Notes under the pieces: model-generated | Seen by the model: only the letters and a program-made list of their open reading frames with translations | Database searches by the model: none | What the model was told of the DNA's origin: nothing | Source of the DNA: Plotosus lineatus | Taxonomy: Eukaryota > Chordata > Actinopteri > Siluriformes > Plotosidae | Direction: 5' to 3' | Assembly (NCBI GenBank): GCA_024760905.1 | Contig: CM045729.1 | Coordinates: forward strand, 78,505,050 to 78,569,049 | Length of the DNA stretch: 64,000 bases | Position numbers and translations under genes: made by a program | In this document: one piece after another, positions 20,817 to 30,740 of the stretch | Layout: every line of letters starts with the position of its first letter | Numbering within the stretch: position 1 is the stretch's first letter

Positions 20817-21972
20817 CCCCTTAACCAACCTTTTTTTGACAAAAACGTTCCTTTTTCAGACCAATTTTTTTTAAGTTCTTTACTTTATGCTGGATACGAA
20901 ATTCAAGTCTATTTTTAATTTTTCATCTATTTTTGCATGCAACTGTAATTTGAAATTACCCCTTTCGGCAGAGACGAGATAACTCGCCTTTTTTTTTTTT
21001 TTAGCACATTTTTATTTATTTTTTTGTCACCAAAAATTAATGTAATGAAGAATACACGATTGATTATTCAAGTTTGCTCTTTATTCAAAAAAGAAAAAGA
21101 AAAAGAAAAGAAAAAGAAAAGAAAAAGAAAAAGAAAAGAAATTACAATCAAAAGAAATTACAGTCAGTGTGTGTGATATTTATCAAAACATGGAACCACA
21201 CAGAAAGGTACAAGGCACATCTTACACATATACCGTGACTCCTTCCTAATTGGTTTCCCTCTATGGTCACGTTTCTGACTGCATACAACACATCTTTTTG
21301 TTGGATTTGCCGTTTTCTCTGTTGGCGGGATTTCCTTGGGAAAATGTCCAGGTGTATTCCGTGTACTTACTGCACCTGCTGATGGTCTACCTGGGGATCT
21401 CCGTGGTGGCAGTTCTGATCCATACTTTGTGATGATGTCACGTATGATTTGTAGACGACATTTGAGATGTGTGAGGCATTATGTGCAATTTCTTGCGTCA
21501 ATCAGTTCATCATCTTCACTTTCGCTTGAATATTCATTTTCTGATGAGCTGGCACTCTCATCAGACGTAGCCAAGCCTCTAAGAGAAGCTTCAGTATCGC
21601 TGTTGTCATCACTGTTATCCATTGGGATAAGGGATGCCGAGAAATTTCAAGGAAATCGTAAAATACGAGGCGGAGAGTACCGATTCTAAAGAGCGCGACA
21701 AAGTCCCCCTTTGACTCTTTGCGGGTTACTGAGTCGAAAACGTTTCGCCGCTTACCTCTTGTCTAACGTTGCCTTGAGATGCCATAGTTCATTTTTTTGA
21801 GGCGTATGATGATGAGTAGTGTACGATAACATCCTCAGGCATCAATAGAAATGACGAGTAAAGCCGCTTCCCTCTGGTTTGGAAAGCGTAAGTTTTGGCG
21901 AGTTAACTCGTCAATGACTGGAAAATACAATTTGGGTGATTGCGAGTATACTCGTCTCTGCCGGGTAAGGGG
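20817..21972 (-). mobile_element. piggyBac-type element, internally deleted, 1156 bp
   Basis: Flanked by TTAA on both sides (20813-20816 and 21973-21976), the piggyBac target. The termini are inverted: CCCCTTAACC at the left and GGGTAAGGGG at the right. Subterminal palindromes recur (GACGAGATAACTCGCC at the left; GGCGAGTTAACTCGTC and GCGAGTATACTCGTC at the right), probable transposase-binding sites. The minus strand carries transposase start and end pieces. An (AAAAG)n tract lies at about 21092-21141. Confidence 0.88.
21164..21622 (-). pseudogene. piggyBac transposase remnant: acidic N-terminus plus cysteine-rich C-terminus
   Basis: From ATG at 21622-21620 the frame gives an acidic Ser/Asp/Glu-rich N-terminus (MDNSDDNSDTEASL ... 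SSESEDDELIDARN), a TAA at codon 48 (21481-21479), and then in the same frame FRLN-like LQIIRDIITKYG. It ends in a cysteine-rich domain: CVVCSQKRDHRGK, SRYMCKMCLVPFC and CFDKYHTH before the stop. That order (acidic start, Cys-rich zinc-binding end) is the piggyBac plan. The DDD catalytic core between them is gone, so it cannot transpose by itself. The C-terminal zinc-finger frame is undamaged. Confidence 0.85.
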
Positions 21973-22274
21973 TTAAGGTTGGGGGTTCAAGCCCCACTCT
22001 CTACATGTTGTCGCCCCACCCCTACCCCCAACCCCAGTGCAGCCAACTGGGTTATCAAAGGCTGGCCATGTCTCTCACTGTCTATGTTGTGAGGCTGTAA
22101 AAGAACCATTGCTGACTTTCATCAAGAGTAGGCTGCATAGCCGTCAGCGTGTTTCTGCCCTGCGATGGCATGGCGAACTGTCCAGCTGGCCCTCATCCAG
22201 AGTTGGCTGCGATGGGCACCAGCCTCCCCATCACCTTAATTAGGATGAAGCGGTTCAGAAAGTGAATGAATGAG

Positions 22275-23479
22275 CAAACCAAAGAAAGAACCTTGGGTGT
22301 GTTTTTTTAATGAAGGGCTTCAAACAAATGCTTCTCTACAAAATACAGAGCGAATTCTCAAACCTACCCAAGTACAGTAATTACAGACTATAGCTTGAAA
22401 ACCTGCTGACCCAATAGTACTAAAAATGTGATGCATCTCTGGTCTCGAGATATCACTGACTGCTGAAAGATACAGTGCAGAAACTAAAAAATTTTTTTTT
22501 TTATAAAAAAAACTATAAATTTAACTCTTTAATTGTATTAAATGTCTCATGGAATGAAACATATCAACTATTTTGAAGCTACAAGTATATAGATCTGTTC
22601 TGGCCATGGTCCTTTTACCAATTTCAGATTCAAGTTTAATTGGTTTCACCAAATAATGATTGATGGGGTAGATGTTTGCAACGGTCAATCGTAGCAAAAA
22701 GCTTTTTAAATTGCAGTGTGCTTATTTACCTGGCGTCAGGTCGTCATAAAACATGAATCGAGGGTATTTGTCCTTCGGCGTTTTTGTTAAGGACGCTGCT
22801 TTCTTGGTTGTATTGAATTTCTCCGTTTTAAGAGAACAGATGGTTACAGTGATGTGAAGAGACAGCATGAAAATACTGAAACCACTAAAGGCACATTATA
22901 AATTGGATGAAAATAAAGCATGAAAGACATTTTGTTCTATTTGAGGCTGATGATGAGATATTAGATGACTACGGCTACTATAACATCGTTATTGAATTAA
23001 ATGAGATCACTAAAACATGTACTGATGCGACCTTGTAAGTACGGATTTCAAAAACAATATGTCTATAGAAGAATTACAGTTTTTTTTCTTTTTTTTTTTT
23101 TTTTTTTTTTTTTTGTAAATGGTCAAATAACTTTGTACATCACTAAACCCATCAAGAAGGTACAGTTCTGTAAGTAAGTTCAACCTGCACGTGGGTTCAA
23201 CGTTCGTGCAGCTTTGATCCTTTGAAAAAAAAATTAAAATACAGCAGACAGGTCCGAATGCTGTTCTCTGCAGAGCTGTTGACAAATCAAAGAAATAAAA
23301 AGTGACCTTGTGACTTTGGAACGAGGTCAAAATGACCCATATACAATCCTACTCGATTCACTCCTGAACCCATTTCTACAAGTCCTGGCTACGCTGGCCT
23401 GTAGTGGTGGAAGAACAAATCGTTTTTTTTTTTTAGACTGAATGTTATTGGAATTTGTTTATTTATTTACCTATTTATT
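22275..23479. other. No recognised gene (1.2 kb)
   Basis: Unassigned AT-rich DNA. A T-rich tract at 23080-23114 is the only simple repeat of note. No supported coding exon. Confidence 0.4.
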
Positions 23480-23553
23480 TACAGTGACGCCTCGTTACTT
23501 TGTGCTTCAGTTTCTGCGGCTTCAGTGCATCGCAGGTTTTTCAAAAATATTCA

Positions 23554-23895
23554 GTTCAGTTCGGTTCATTTTCTGTAACCACTTAATCCTGATTTGGGTC
23601 GCGGGGAGGCTGGTGCCCATCCCAGCCAACTTTGGGTGAGCTCACCCTGGACAGCTCGCCAGGCCATCGCAGGGCGGAAACACGCCGACGGCTTTGCAGC
23701 CTACTCTTTACGAAAGTCAGCAATGGTTCTTTTACATGCCTCTCACCATAGACAGTGGGAGACATGGCCGATCTTTGATAACCCAGTTAGCCGCACTGGG
23801 GAGAGACAGTGATGGCCTTGTGGAGAGTGGGACTCGAACCCTCAACCTTTGGATCAGCGATCCAGCGCCCTATACCACTAGACCACCACTGCACC
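23554..23895 (-). mobile_element. SINE-A nested in MITE-E, 9-bp TSD
   Basis: Full reverse copy. AAATATTCA flanks it at 23545-23553 and 23896-23904, inside the MITE-E sequence. Confidence 0.9.
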
Positions 23896-24209
23896 AAATA
23901 TTCATTGAGAATTAAAAAATAAGGAAATTCAGGAAAAGTCGGGGGAAAGTTTAGGAAAATGCTGCAAAACAAGGCCAATTATGAAAAAAAAAAAAAAAAA
24001 AGCCCAACCCAAAACCCCACAACAAAAGTACTTACATTTTTATGTGAGGTGCGCACACGCATTTATAGTATTGAATATGCATTTATTGATATTATATACG
24101 CATCTCTCTCTACGTCTACACACAATCATGAGGAATGGATATCAATCCCTGAAGCTTGAATGATGTCCATACAGGGATTGTCATGGCTGTGATCACAGTG
24201 ATCTACTGT

Positions 24210-24427
24210 ATGGTTCGCCAGGCCACATACAGACTCACTCACGCCTACAGGCAATTTAGAACAGCCAATTAACCCATTGTGCATGTTTTTGGACTCTGGG
24301 AGGAAACCCACGCAAGCATGGGAAGAAGAACATGCAAAACTCCACACAGAAACGGCCAGGCCAGGAATCAAACCCAGGCCTTCTTGCTGTGAGGCAGACG
24401 CGCTAACCACTACACCACCATGCCACC
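24210..24427 (-). mobile_element. SINE-B nested in MITE-E
   Basis: Reverse copy with GTGCATGTTTTTGGACTC, AACTCCACACAGAAACG, CAAACCCAGGCCTTCTTGC and CTAACCACTACACCACCATG. The shared tail is mostly missing. Confidence 0.75.
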
Positions 24428-24603
24428 CTACATACACATATACATGTACATATACGTCAGTCAGGGGGTTCGATCCTACTTCACGGAAATCAGTAATCAT
24501 GGGGGGAGGGGGAGGGGGTGTCCTTCATCCACATTAACCGCAGAAACTGAAGGAACTGGAGTTTAAGATCACAAGCATACAACATGGTACACTTGTGACA
24601 CGC

Positions 24604-24639
24604 CCACCACCACCACCAAGACCACCACCACCACCACCA
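24604..24639. repeat. (CCA)n microsatellite
   Basis: Eleven or so CCA units with one interruption (AAGA). Confidence 0.9.
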
Positions 24640-24654
24640 TTAGGAATCATACAT

Positions 24655-24814
24655 CATTTTCTGAACCGCTTCAGGGATTTCAGCTGGCACTCAATTTTTT
24701 GGTGTGTGTGTGTGGGGGGGGGGGGGTTGAAACACCCTGGATAGTTCGTCAGGCCATCATAGGGCCTCTAAGAATCCAATGTGGTTTGGGATAGTGGATT
24801 CCCCAAACCACATT
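24655..24814 (-). repeat. SINE tail fragment and a 12-bp hairpin
   Basis: 24655-24770 is a degenerate reverse SINE-A/B tail (TTTTCTGAACCGCTTCAGG, ACACCCTGGATAGTTCG) with a (TG)n/(G)n insertion. 24779-24814 is a hairpin: ATGTGGTTTGGG pairs with CCCAAACCACAT across a loop of about 12 nt. Confidence 0.55.
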
Positions 24815-25057
24815 TCCCAGACTAATGGCTACATTATTTCTAGTGCCTGGAGTGTGATGGACTCTTAGTGTTGTGAATAAGTGTTTTATCTATGAACATT
24901 TTGGGACTTTTCATTACTGTAGGTTACACCTGGTGGCAGTAATAAGAACAAAGCTTTTCCTGGTGTGTGTGTCCTGTATCCCAATATAAAAGGAATAAAG
25001 CACCATCTGCATGTGCCACTTAAAACAATTACATTTCTAAGGCATACAATAAAGGTT

Positions 25058-25396
25058 GGAGGCAGTGGTGGCTTGAGGGTAAGGAGCTGGATTACTGAAC
25101 CCAAGGTTGGGGGTTCAAGCCCCACTATCAGCAGGGTGTCACTGCTGTCCTCTCCAGTGCAGCTAACTGGGCTATCAAAGGCCAGCCATGTCTCTCACTG
25201 TCCATGGGGAGAGGCTATAAAGAAACTAACGCTGCCTTTTTGGCAAAAGTAGCTGCATAGCCGTCACCATGTTTCTGCCCTGTAATGGCCTGGTGTGCTG
25301 TCCAGGGTGTAGTTTATCCTCGCTCAGGGTCGGCTGAGCTGCCCCCCAACAACACTAATTAGGATTCAGTGGTTCAGAAATTGAAAGAATGAACAG
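25058..25396 (+). mobile_element. SINE-A full length, 8-bp TSD
   Basis: Head GCAGTGGTGGCTTGAGGG, B box GGTTCAAGCCC, middle and tail are all present. TAAAGGTT lies at 25050-25057 and 25397-25404. Confidence 0.88.
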
Positions 25397-25472
25397 TAAA
25401 GGTTTTGTTCATTGTGGGTGATCATTTCACTAAAGTGGGTTCTTCTACAATGGAAATTCGCTTCTGTAGATC

Positions 25473-25661
25473 CCTGGTCACCAGTACTCTCCCTGAAGAT
25501 CTACTCTACGTTCCTACAGGGTTTCATTCCAACCAAAATGTAATACACGTCAAGAACGTCTTTAGTGAGTGATCAGATGGCCATCTGGGCTTCAGTAAAT
25601 CTGAAGCCGAAGTCTTCAGGAAGGTGTAGCAAATCTCCAGGAACAAGGTTGGTGACCACTG
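25473..25661. mobile_element. Short inverted-end MITE, possibly hAT-like
   Basis: The left end CCTGGTCACCAGTACTC and right end GGTTGGTGACCACTG are inverted, and the matching extends inward (GATCTAC / GTAGCAAATC; TTCCT / AGGAAGG). I could not find an 8-bp TSD, so the hAT assignment is only from end similarity. Confidence 0.45.
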
Positions 25662-25698
25662 CTCCAGCTGATCTGCAGGAGACATGATCACATCGTAT

Positions 25699-26072
25699 GC
25701 TCATTCACTCACACTGCTTAATCCTAATCGGATTGTATGAAGGCTGGGAGCCTATCCCAGCCAACGATGTACAAAGGTAGGGTACACCTTAACCAGATTG
25801 CCAGACCATCACAATGCAACACACACACACAAGCATTCACACTCATAGCTGGGTGTAATTTGGAACCGCTAATTAGCCTAATGTGTATCTTTTTGGACTG
25901 AAGCCTACTGTGCACATTTTTTGGACTGCAGGAGGAAACCGGAATACATGTATGGAACCGAATGCAAGAAATGGGTGAACATGCAAACTCCACACAGAAA
26001 CACCCATATATGGGACTTGAACCTAGAACCTTCTTGCTGTGAGACGGATGTGCTAACCACTTCGCCATGCTT
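25699..26072 (-). mobile_element. SINE-B copy with small internal duplication
   Basis: Reverse copy. The tail is CACTGCTTAATCCTAATCGG, the body is TTTTTGGACTGCAGGAGGAA and the head is ACCTTCTTGCTGTGAGACGG. The TTTTGGACTG segment occurs twice (near 25891 and 25917). Confidence 0.75.
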
Positions 26073-26114
26073 GTTCTGTTTTATTTACAGCTTTTTTTTT
26101 TTTTTTTTTTTTTT

Positions 26115-27407
26115 CGGAAGTGTGATTGTTTTTATGTAGGCGAACTGAAATTTGAGAGAAAAGGCGAATTTTGTTTTCATTGGCATTGGGTTTACCAAAA
26201 TATACTAAATATCACAAAATAGAGATATAAAAAGAATTTTAGATTAACAGTTAGGTCATAAAAACCTCGTTTCATTTGATTTATGTTTCAAATATGTTGA
26301 TTATGTTGATTCATTGCTTAAACCCCAAAAACAGATGACACCATCATTGTTCATAATGATTTTGCAAAGGTAGATTTCAAATATTAAACAGATTTGTCAT
26401 CGTTATTGTTTAGAACAGAGTTAGACGCCATATGTGCACTGGCATGATGCAATTTTCACCATGTCTGCCGAGTTTTAAACCCCTAGCGGTGTATCAATGT
26501 GCGCGCACCATGCTGAAGAATGAACAATGTCTCCTAAAGACCATCATTCATGTCAATTTTCATCCTGGAAAAGTATTTGCCGAGTTAATAAATTTTAATG
26601 TTCTGTTTTTTATGATAAAATATTCCAGGTCAGTAATTACCAGAGGAGAAAATAATGTGAGGAAAAATCAAGGTCTGTACAACAAACGCGTCTATTTTTA
26701 CCTTCTCATGTTTATCGAGATGATTGCCATCGCATCTAGAACATGCAGAGAACATATTACTCGGTTTTTCATGATGTAGTCACCATGTTAATGAATTATG
26801 CATGAGCGGCCTCTGTTTTCTTCTCCCTTCCTCCGGATTCCTGTCGAAGTGTTCAGCGGCGCCTTCCACAAATAATCAGAAGTACAATACATCAGGGGTA
26901 AATTGGCGAGTGCATGGAGTCAGCATCAGCATCGACGTGGTCAGAGCTCAAATCAAGATGGTTCACTTTCTCAGAATAAGTGGGTGTAAAGTGCCAGGTA
27001 TAAAACATTCATGCTGGAGGCTACCTCTGGGGCCTCTGTGCTCATAATCCTGCAAATATGTTTCACTGCCGAAAAACCTCTTGATCTTCACGCTTCAAAG
27101 AGAGCCGGGGCTGAGCCGCATACTATTCCTGTCGTTTTTGATGTTGCGAGTAAAACTGCCCTGAAGCCAACTTTTAAAAGAAATGCTTCACCACTTCAAA
27201 ATGACAACCTACTGATGGATATTTGAGAAACTTTGATATTCTGAAGAAGTGAACAATGTGTCTGTAATCCAGTGCAAATCTCACTTCACACTCTGTTGTG
27301 GCCAGATTCCAGAATGAAGGTTTAGAGTTGGGGGGGGGGTTAAAATAATTACCGTGACGAGACATATAATTATTAATATGCTTGTTTTTTCTATTTACAA
27401 TATTCCA
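26115..27407. other. No recognised gene; repeat-poor 1.3 kb
   Basis: The longest stretch of the first half without a recognisable repeat. A 115-codon ORF at 26432-26779 has no recognised motif and an ordinary AT-rich composition. 26800-27160 is more balanced in base composition. It could be conserved non-coding DNA, but nothing in the sequence proves that. Confidence 0.35.
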
Positions 27408-27550
27408 AGTGCATTCATTTTCTAAGATGCTTAATCTTAATTACAGTTACAGGGAGGCTGGCACCCATTTTAGCCGACTCTGGGTTATGGGGAGAGTAGA
27501 GTACACCCTCAATAGCTTTTCAGGACATTGCAGGGCAATATACATACCAC

Positions 27551-27587
<37 letters not shown>

Positions 27588-27600
27588 CTAGGGGCAATTG
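27408..27600 (-). mobile_element. SINE-B fragment with (CA)n
   Basis: Reverse tail and late body (CATTCATTTTCTAAGATGC, GGAGGCTGGCACCC, AGAGTACACCCTC) followed by a (CA)n expansion at 27555-27586 at the place where the SINE has a short CA-rich stretch. Confidence 0.65.
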
Positions 27601-27631
27601 CATAAGAAAAAATAAATAAATAATAGAATGA

Positions 27632-27937
27632 GGGCAGTGGTGGCCTGGTAGTAAAGGGTACTGAATCGCTGAGCCAAAAGTTGGGGGTTCGAGTCCCACT
27701 CTCCACAAGGTTGGGACTGTCCCCCCCCAGTGCATCACACTGGGTTATCAAAGGCCGGCCATGTCTCTCACTGTCTATGGTGAGAGGTTCATGTAAAAGA
27801 ATCATTGCTGACTTTTGTAAAGAGGAGCTGCAAAGCCGTCCGCGTGTTTCCTATGAACCCAATCAAACGTGCGAATCAGATGATTCACTGTGGCGACCCG
27901 TGAAAAAAAAGGGAAAAGAAGAAGAAGAAGAAGAAGA
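27632..27937 (+). mobile_element. SINE-A-prime ending in an RTE 3' tail
   Basis: Head and middle are SINE-A type with the A-prime variants (GAGGTTCATGTAAAAGAATC, AAGAGGAGCTGCAAAGCC). From 27877 it changes to CAGATGATTCACTGTGG, CGACCCGTGAA and an A/G-rich (GAA)n end. This matches the last coding bases and 3' UTR of the RTE copies (62404-62453) with only a few differences. AGAATG before (27625-27630) and after (27941-27946) may be a weak TSD. A SINE sharing the tail of a LINE is expected if that LINE's reverse transcriptase copies it (family knowledge). Confidence 0.75.
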
Positions 27938-28206
27938 TGAAGAATGTGCTGTTATCGGAAAAGTATTATCGTCCTGAGTTGAATCCTGAAGAGAGATTCT
28001 AAGGAGAGTAAATTGTTTAAGGATATACTACATGGATACATAAAGAAAGCAAACTGAAGTGAGATTTTTCTGGTTTTATTTTAATTTTTAATTTATTTCA
28101 ATATTTTCTTTGATTATCAATACAGTAATATTGATTATCTGTGGGGTAGATCATGTCTATCAGTGCATATCATACAGGAGGCTAATGTTGGAATCATAAT
28201 GATGGA

Positions 28207-28645
28207 CATTCACTCATTCATTTTCTTAGTCCTTTAGGGTCACGGGAGGCTGGCGGCCATCTCAGCCGGCTCTGGGTGAGGGCAGAGTACATTCTTGGAC
28301 AGCTCACCAGGCCATTGCAGGGCAGAAAAACACTTACAGCTCTGCAGCCACTCTTGACGAAAGTTATTCATTCATTCATTTTTATGAACCCTTTGATCCT
28401 AATTAGGGTCGCGCGGAGGCTAGCACCCATTCAGGCCATCACAGGGCAGAAAAACATTAATGGCTATGCCGCCACTCTTGACGAAAGTCAGCAATGGTTC
28501 TTTTACGGCCTCTCACCATGGACAGTGAGAGACATGGCCGTCCTTTAATAACCCAGTAAGCTGCACTGTGAGGACAGCAGTGACAACTGTGGGGCTTGAA
28601 CCCCCAACCTTTGGATCGATAATCCAGCCAAGCCAACACTGTCCA
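28207..28645 (-). mobile_element. Two abutting SINE-A copies
   Basis: 28207-28365 is the tail and part of the middle of one reverse SINE-A. 28366-28645 is a second reverse copy with tail, middle and degenerate head. They are joined at the CTTGACGAAAGTT / ATTCATTCATT boundary. Confidence 0.75.
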
Positions 28646-28679
28646 TTTGCAACAAACAATGCATGAAGAATGTAAAAAA

Positions 28680-29147
28680 AGGGATCCCTCACTTTTTACG
28701 GTTAATTGGGACCAAGATCCCCCATGACCGCCAAATTCCGCGAAGTAGGATCAACCCCACTGACTGACAAATGCATACACGTATATGTGTATATAATATA
28801 AATAAATATATATTCAATGCTATAAATGCTTATAATAACAATTTAAACATTCAAAAATAATCCATAAGATGTAAATAAAATATAAATATGCATGCACTCA
28901 GATGCGCACCTCACATAAAAATGCAAGTTGTTTTGATGGGGGGGTTTGGGGTTGCGTTTTGGTTTTTGTTTGTTTGGGGTTTTTTTTTTTTTGCATAATT
29001 GACCTTGTTTTGTGGCATTTTGCTTAACCTTTTCCCCTATTCTTCCTTAATTTCCTTATTTTTTAATTCACTGACTATTTAAAAAAAAAAAAAAAGTGAT
29101 GCACTGAAGCTGTATGAATTGAAATGCGAAGTCGTGAGGGATCCCTG
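28680..29147 (+). mobile_element. MITE-E copy
   Basis: Starts at GGGATCCCTCACTTTTTACG (left end eroded into an A-run) and ends GAGGGATCCCTG before TA. The interior is collinear with the 20.3 kb copy. Confidence 0.82.
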
Positions 29148-29251
29148 TATACTCGTGTTCAATCATTTACTTATTTATTTGTAAGAGGAGGCTGGTGCAC
29201 ACTGTGTGCTAAACTCATTACAACGTGTTTATTTCTTTTGTGACAACAAAA

Positions 29252-29500
29252 ATGTTCGACACAGTTGTCAAACAGATGAAAAACCACCCTGCTCTGATCC
29301 CCCTTTTCATCTTCATCGGCCGGGGCTGTACGATGTCATTAACTTACCTGGCCAGACTGGCTCTTCGTAACACCAATGTCTGCTGGGACTAAACAAACAA
29401 CCCTGAACCCTGGAACAAACTGGGGCCAACTGATCAGTACAAGTTCTTCTCCGTGAACATGGACTACTCCAAACTTAAGAAGAATCGTCAAGACTTCTAA
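29252..29500 (+). pseudogene. ndufa4: Processed pseudogene of ndufa4 (cytochrome c oxidase / complex I-associated subunit)
   Basis: The functional gene encodes a small inner-membrane mitochondrial protein of about 81-82 residues, first assigned to complex I and later to cytochrome c oxidase (established knowledge). Here one uninterrupted 83-codon frame gives MFDTVVKQMKNHPALIPLF, a hydrophobic segment [25 protein letters not shown] and [16 protein letters not shown], with DF directly before the stop. That is the full length of the family. A TAA at 29390-29392 (codon 47, where a Lys codon is expected after CWD) truncates it before the second half. The vertebrate gene has introns; none are present here, so this is a retrocopy. 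No poly(A) tail is left, and a SINE-B begins 12 bp downstream. Confidence 0.92.
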
Positions 29501-29512
29501 ATCAAGATTGTG

Positions 29513-29998
29513 AGGAGGAGGGGTATATCCTGAACAGTCTGCCAGACCACTGCAGGGCGCACAAGCATTCACACTCACACTTAGGATCATCTTTAGATTG
29601 TCGACGGAAACCAGAGTATCTGGAGGAAACCAATGTAAGTAAGAGGAGAACATGGAAATTCCGTACAAAAATGTGAGGCGCTCCACCGAACGTAGGCGCC
29701 TGTCACAAGTGACGTATGGTGCTTGTGAGACAAAGCACGGCTTATCCGGACTTCCGATCTTTCAAGTGAGCAAGTGAACGTTGAGTACTAAACAAGTATT
29801 CAACGTTCACTTGCTCACTTGAATGATCGGAAGTTCGAATGACCCGCGCTTTGTCTCACAAGCACCATACGTCACTTGTGACAAGTGCCTACATTTGATG
29901 GAGGGACTCACAAATACGCTAGCCCGAGAATCAAACCCATGACTTTCTTACTACGATATTACGCGGTTGTGCTAACTGCTATGTTACTGTGCCACTCT
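29513..29998 (-). mobile_element. SINE-B split by fold-back MITE
   Basis: 29513-29671 holds the tail and body (ATCCTGAACAGTCTGCCAG, GGAAACCAGAGTATC) and 29913-29998 the head (CGAGAATCAAACCCATGAC, GTGCTAACTGC). The MITE interrupts it between the TTCCGTACAAAA and ACGCTAGCCC positions. Confidence 0.75.
29672..29912. mobile_element. 241-bp fold-back MITE, copy 2
   Basis: Same length and structure as 3956-4196. It starts TGTGAGGCGCTCCACC and ends GGAGGGACTCACA, with arms inverted around ACTAAACAAGT. AA lies on each side (29670-29671, 29913-29914). Because the host is a SINE-B, comparison with other SINE-B copies supports these boundaries and a 2-bp duplication. Confidence 0.88.
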
Positions 29999-30740
29999 GG
30001 CTGATGTTTAGCAACCAATTGATAAAATATTGTACATACACTTAATAATTCATCAAAATAACCAAATCAACTTACTTTTATATCGTATATATTTTTTACA
30101 TTACATTTTTTTTATTTCATATTAAATTATATTATATCTTATGAAACAATGCTGTGTATTTTCCATTATACAGAACATCAATATTAACTTTTCTTGTGTG
30201 AACAGTTACCTATAAAGATGGAAATGTATGTAGAGATTAACCTCCAGCAGTGTGTTTTGATGCTGAAGGATTATGTCGCCCTTCACTCTGACCCAGCACA
30301 TTGTATCTAAATCCTGAAGCTGAGGCCCACGCGCTCTATTCAAAAGGAGATTATGCCGGTTCTGACGAGAAGCCGCAGCCGTAGCAGGCAGTTTGCTTCT
30401 GAAACTGTTAAGGCAGGCTCTCTAGGCACTAAAAGGGCAAAGAAATGGAATTCTAAGTGGCTATGCAGGCATGACAAAACAAAACCCGAATGATAGCAGA
30501 AAGGAACATAAATATCATATTTTATGAAACTGAGTCTGTTCATCATTTCCCACCTTGAGTACGCAGTGGATGTTAGAAACTCCTCTATAGACTGAGCATA
30601 AAAAGTATAATTGTTGTGTGAGATGAAGAATCAAAACTTGCACTGCAGTCACCTTTCCAACCCAAACACAAAAAAGTTGCGAACAATTATTTAGCCTTGA
30701 TTTACAGCGTGTAATCTCCATGGTACCGTTTCACATTCTT
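29999..30740. other. No recognised gene (0.74 kb)
   Basis: AT-rich to 30200, then more balanced. No supported feature. Confidence 0.4.

Larger units (their letters stand above)
20773..22274 (+). mobile_element. SINE-A split by a piggyBac derivative
   Basis: The head occupies 20773-20816 (CAGTGGTGGCCTGTTGGT ... CACTGCCATTAA). The rest resumes at 21973 (TTAAGGTTGGGGGTTCAAGC) and runs through the middle to the TGAA tail at 22274. Removing 20817-21972 and one TTAA restores a normal SINE-A order. Confidence 0.85.
23482..24563 (-). mobile_element. MITE-E carrying two nested SINEs
   Basis: The reverse MITE-E begins after TA (23480-23481) with CAGTGACGCCTCGTTAC. It continues through GCTTCAGTGCATCGCAGG and AAAACAAGGCCAATTATG to a degenerate far end (ATTAACCGCAGAAACTGAAG). 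SINE-A (23554-23895) and SINE-B (24210-24427) interrupt it, so both are younger. Confidence 0.78.

Noticed and set aside
26432..26779. 115-codon ORF as a possible gene
   Set aside because: No motif, no known similarity, ordinary AT-rich composition and no splice or promoter context.
29252..29500. ndufa4 copy as a working gene
   Set aside because: In-frame TAA at codon 47, no introns and no recognisable promoter. Treated as a retropseudogene.
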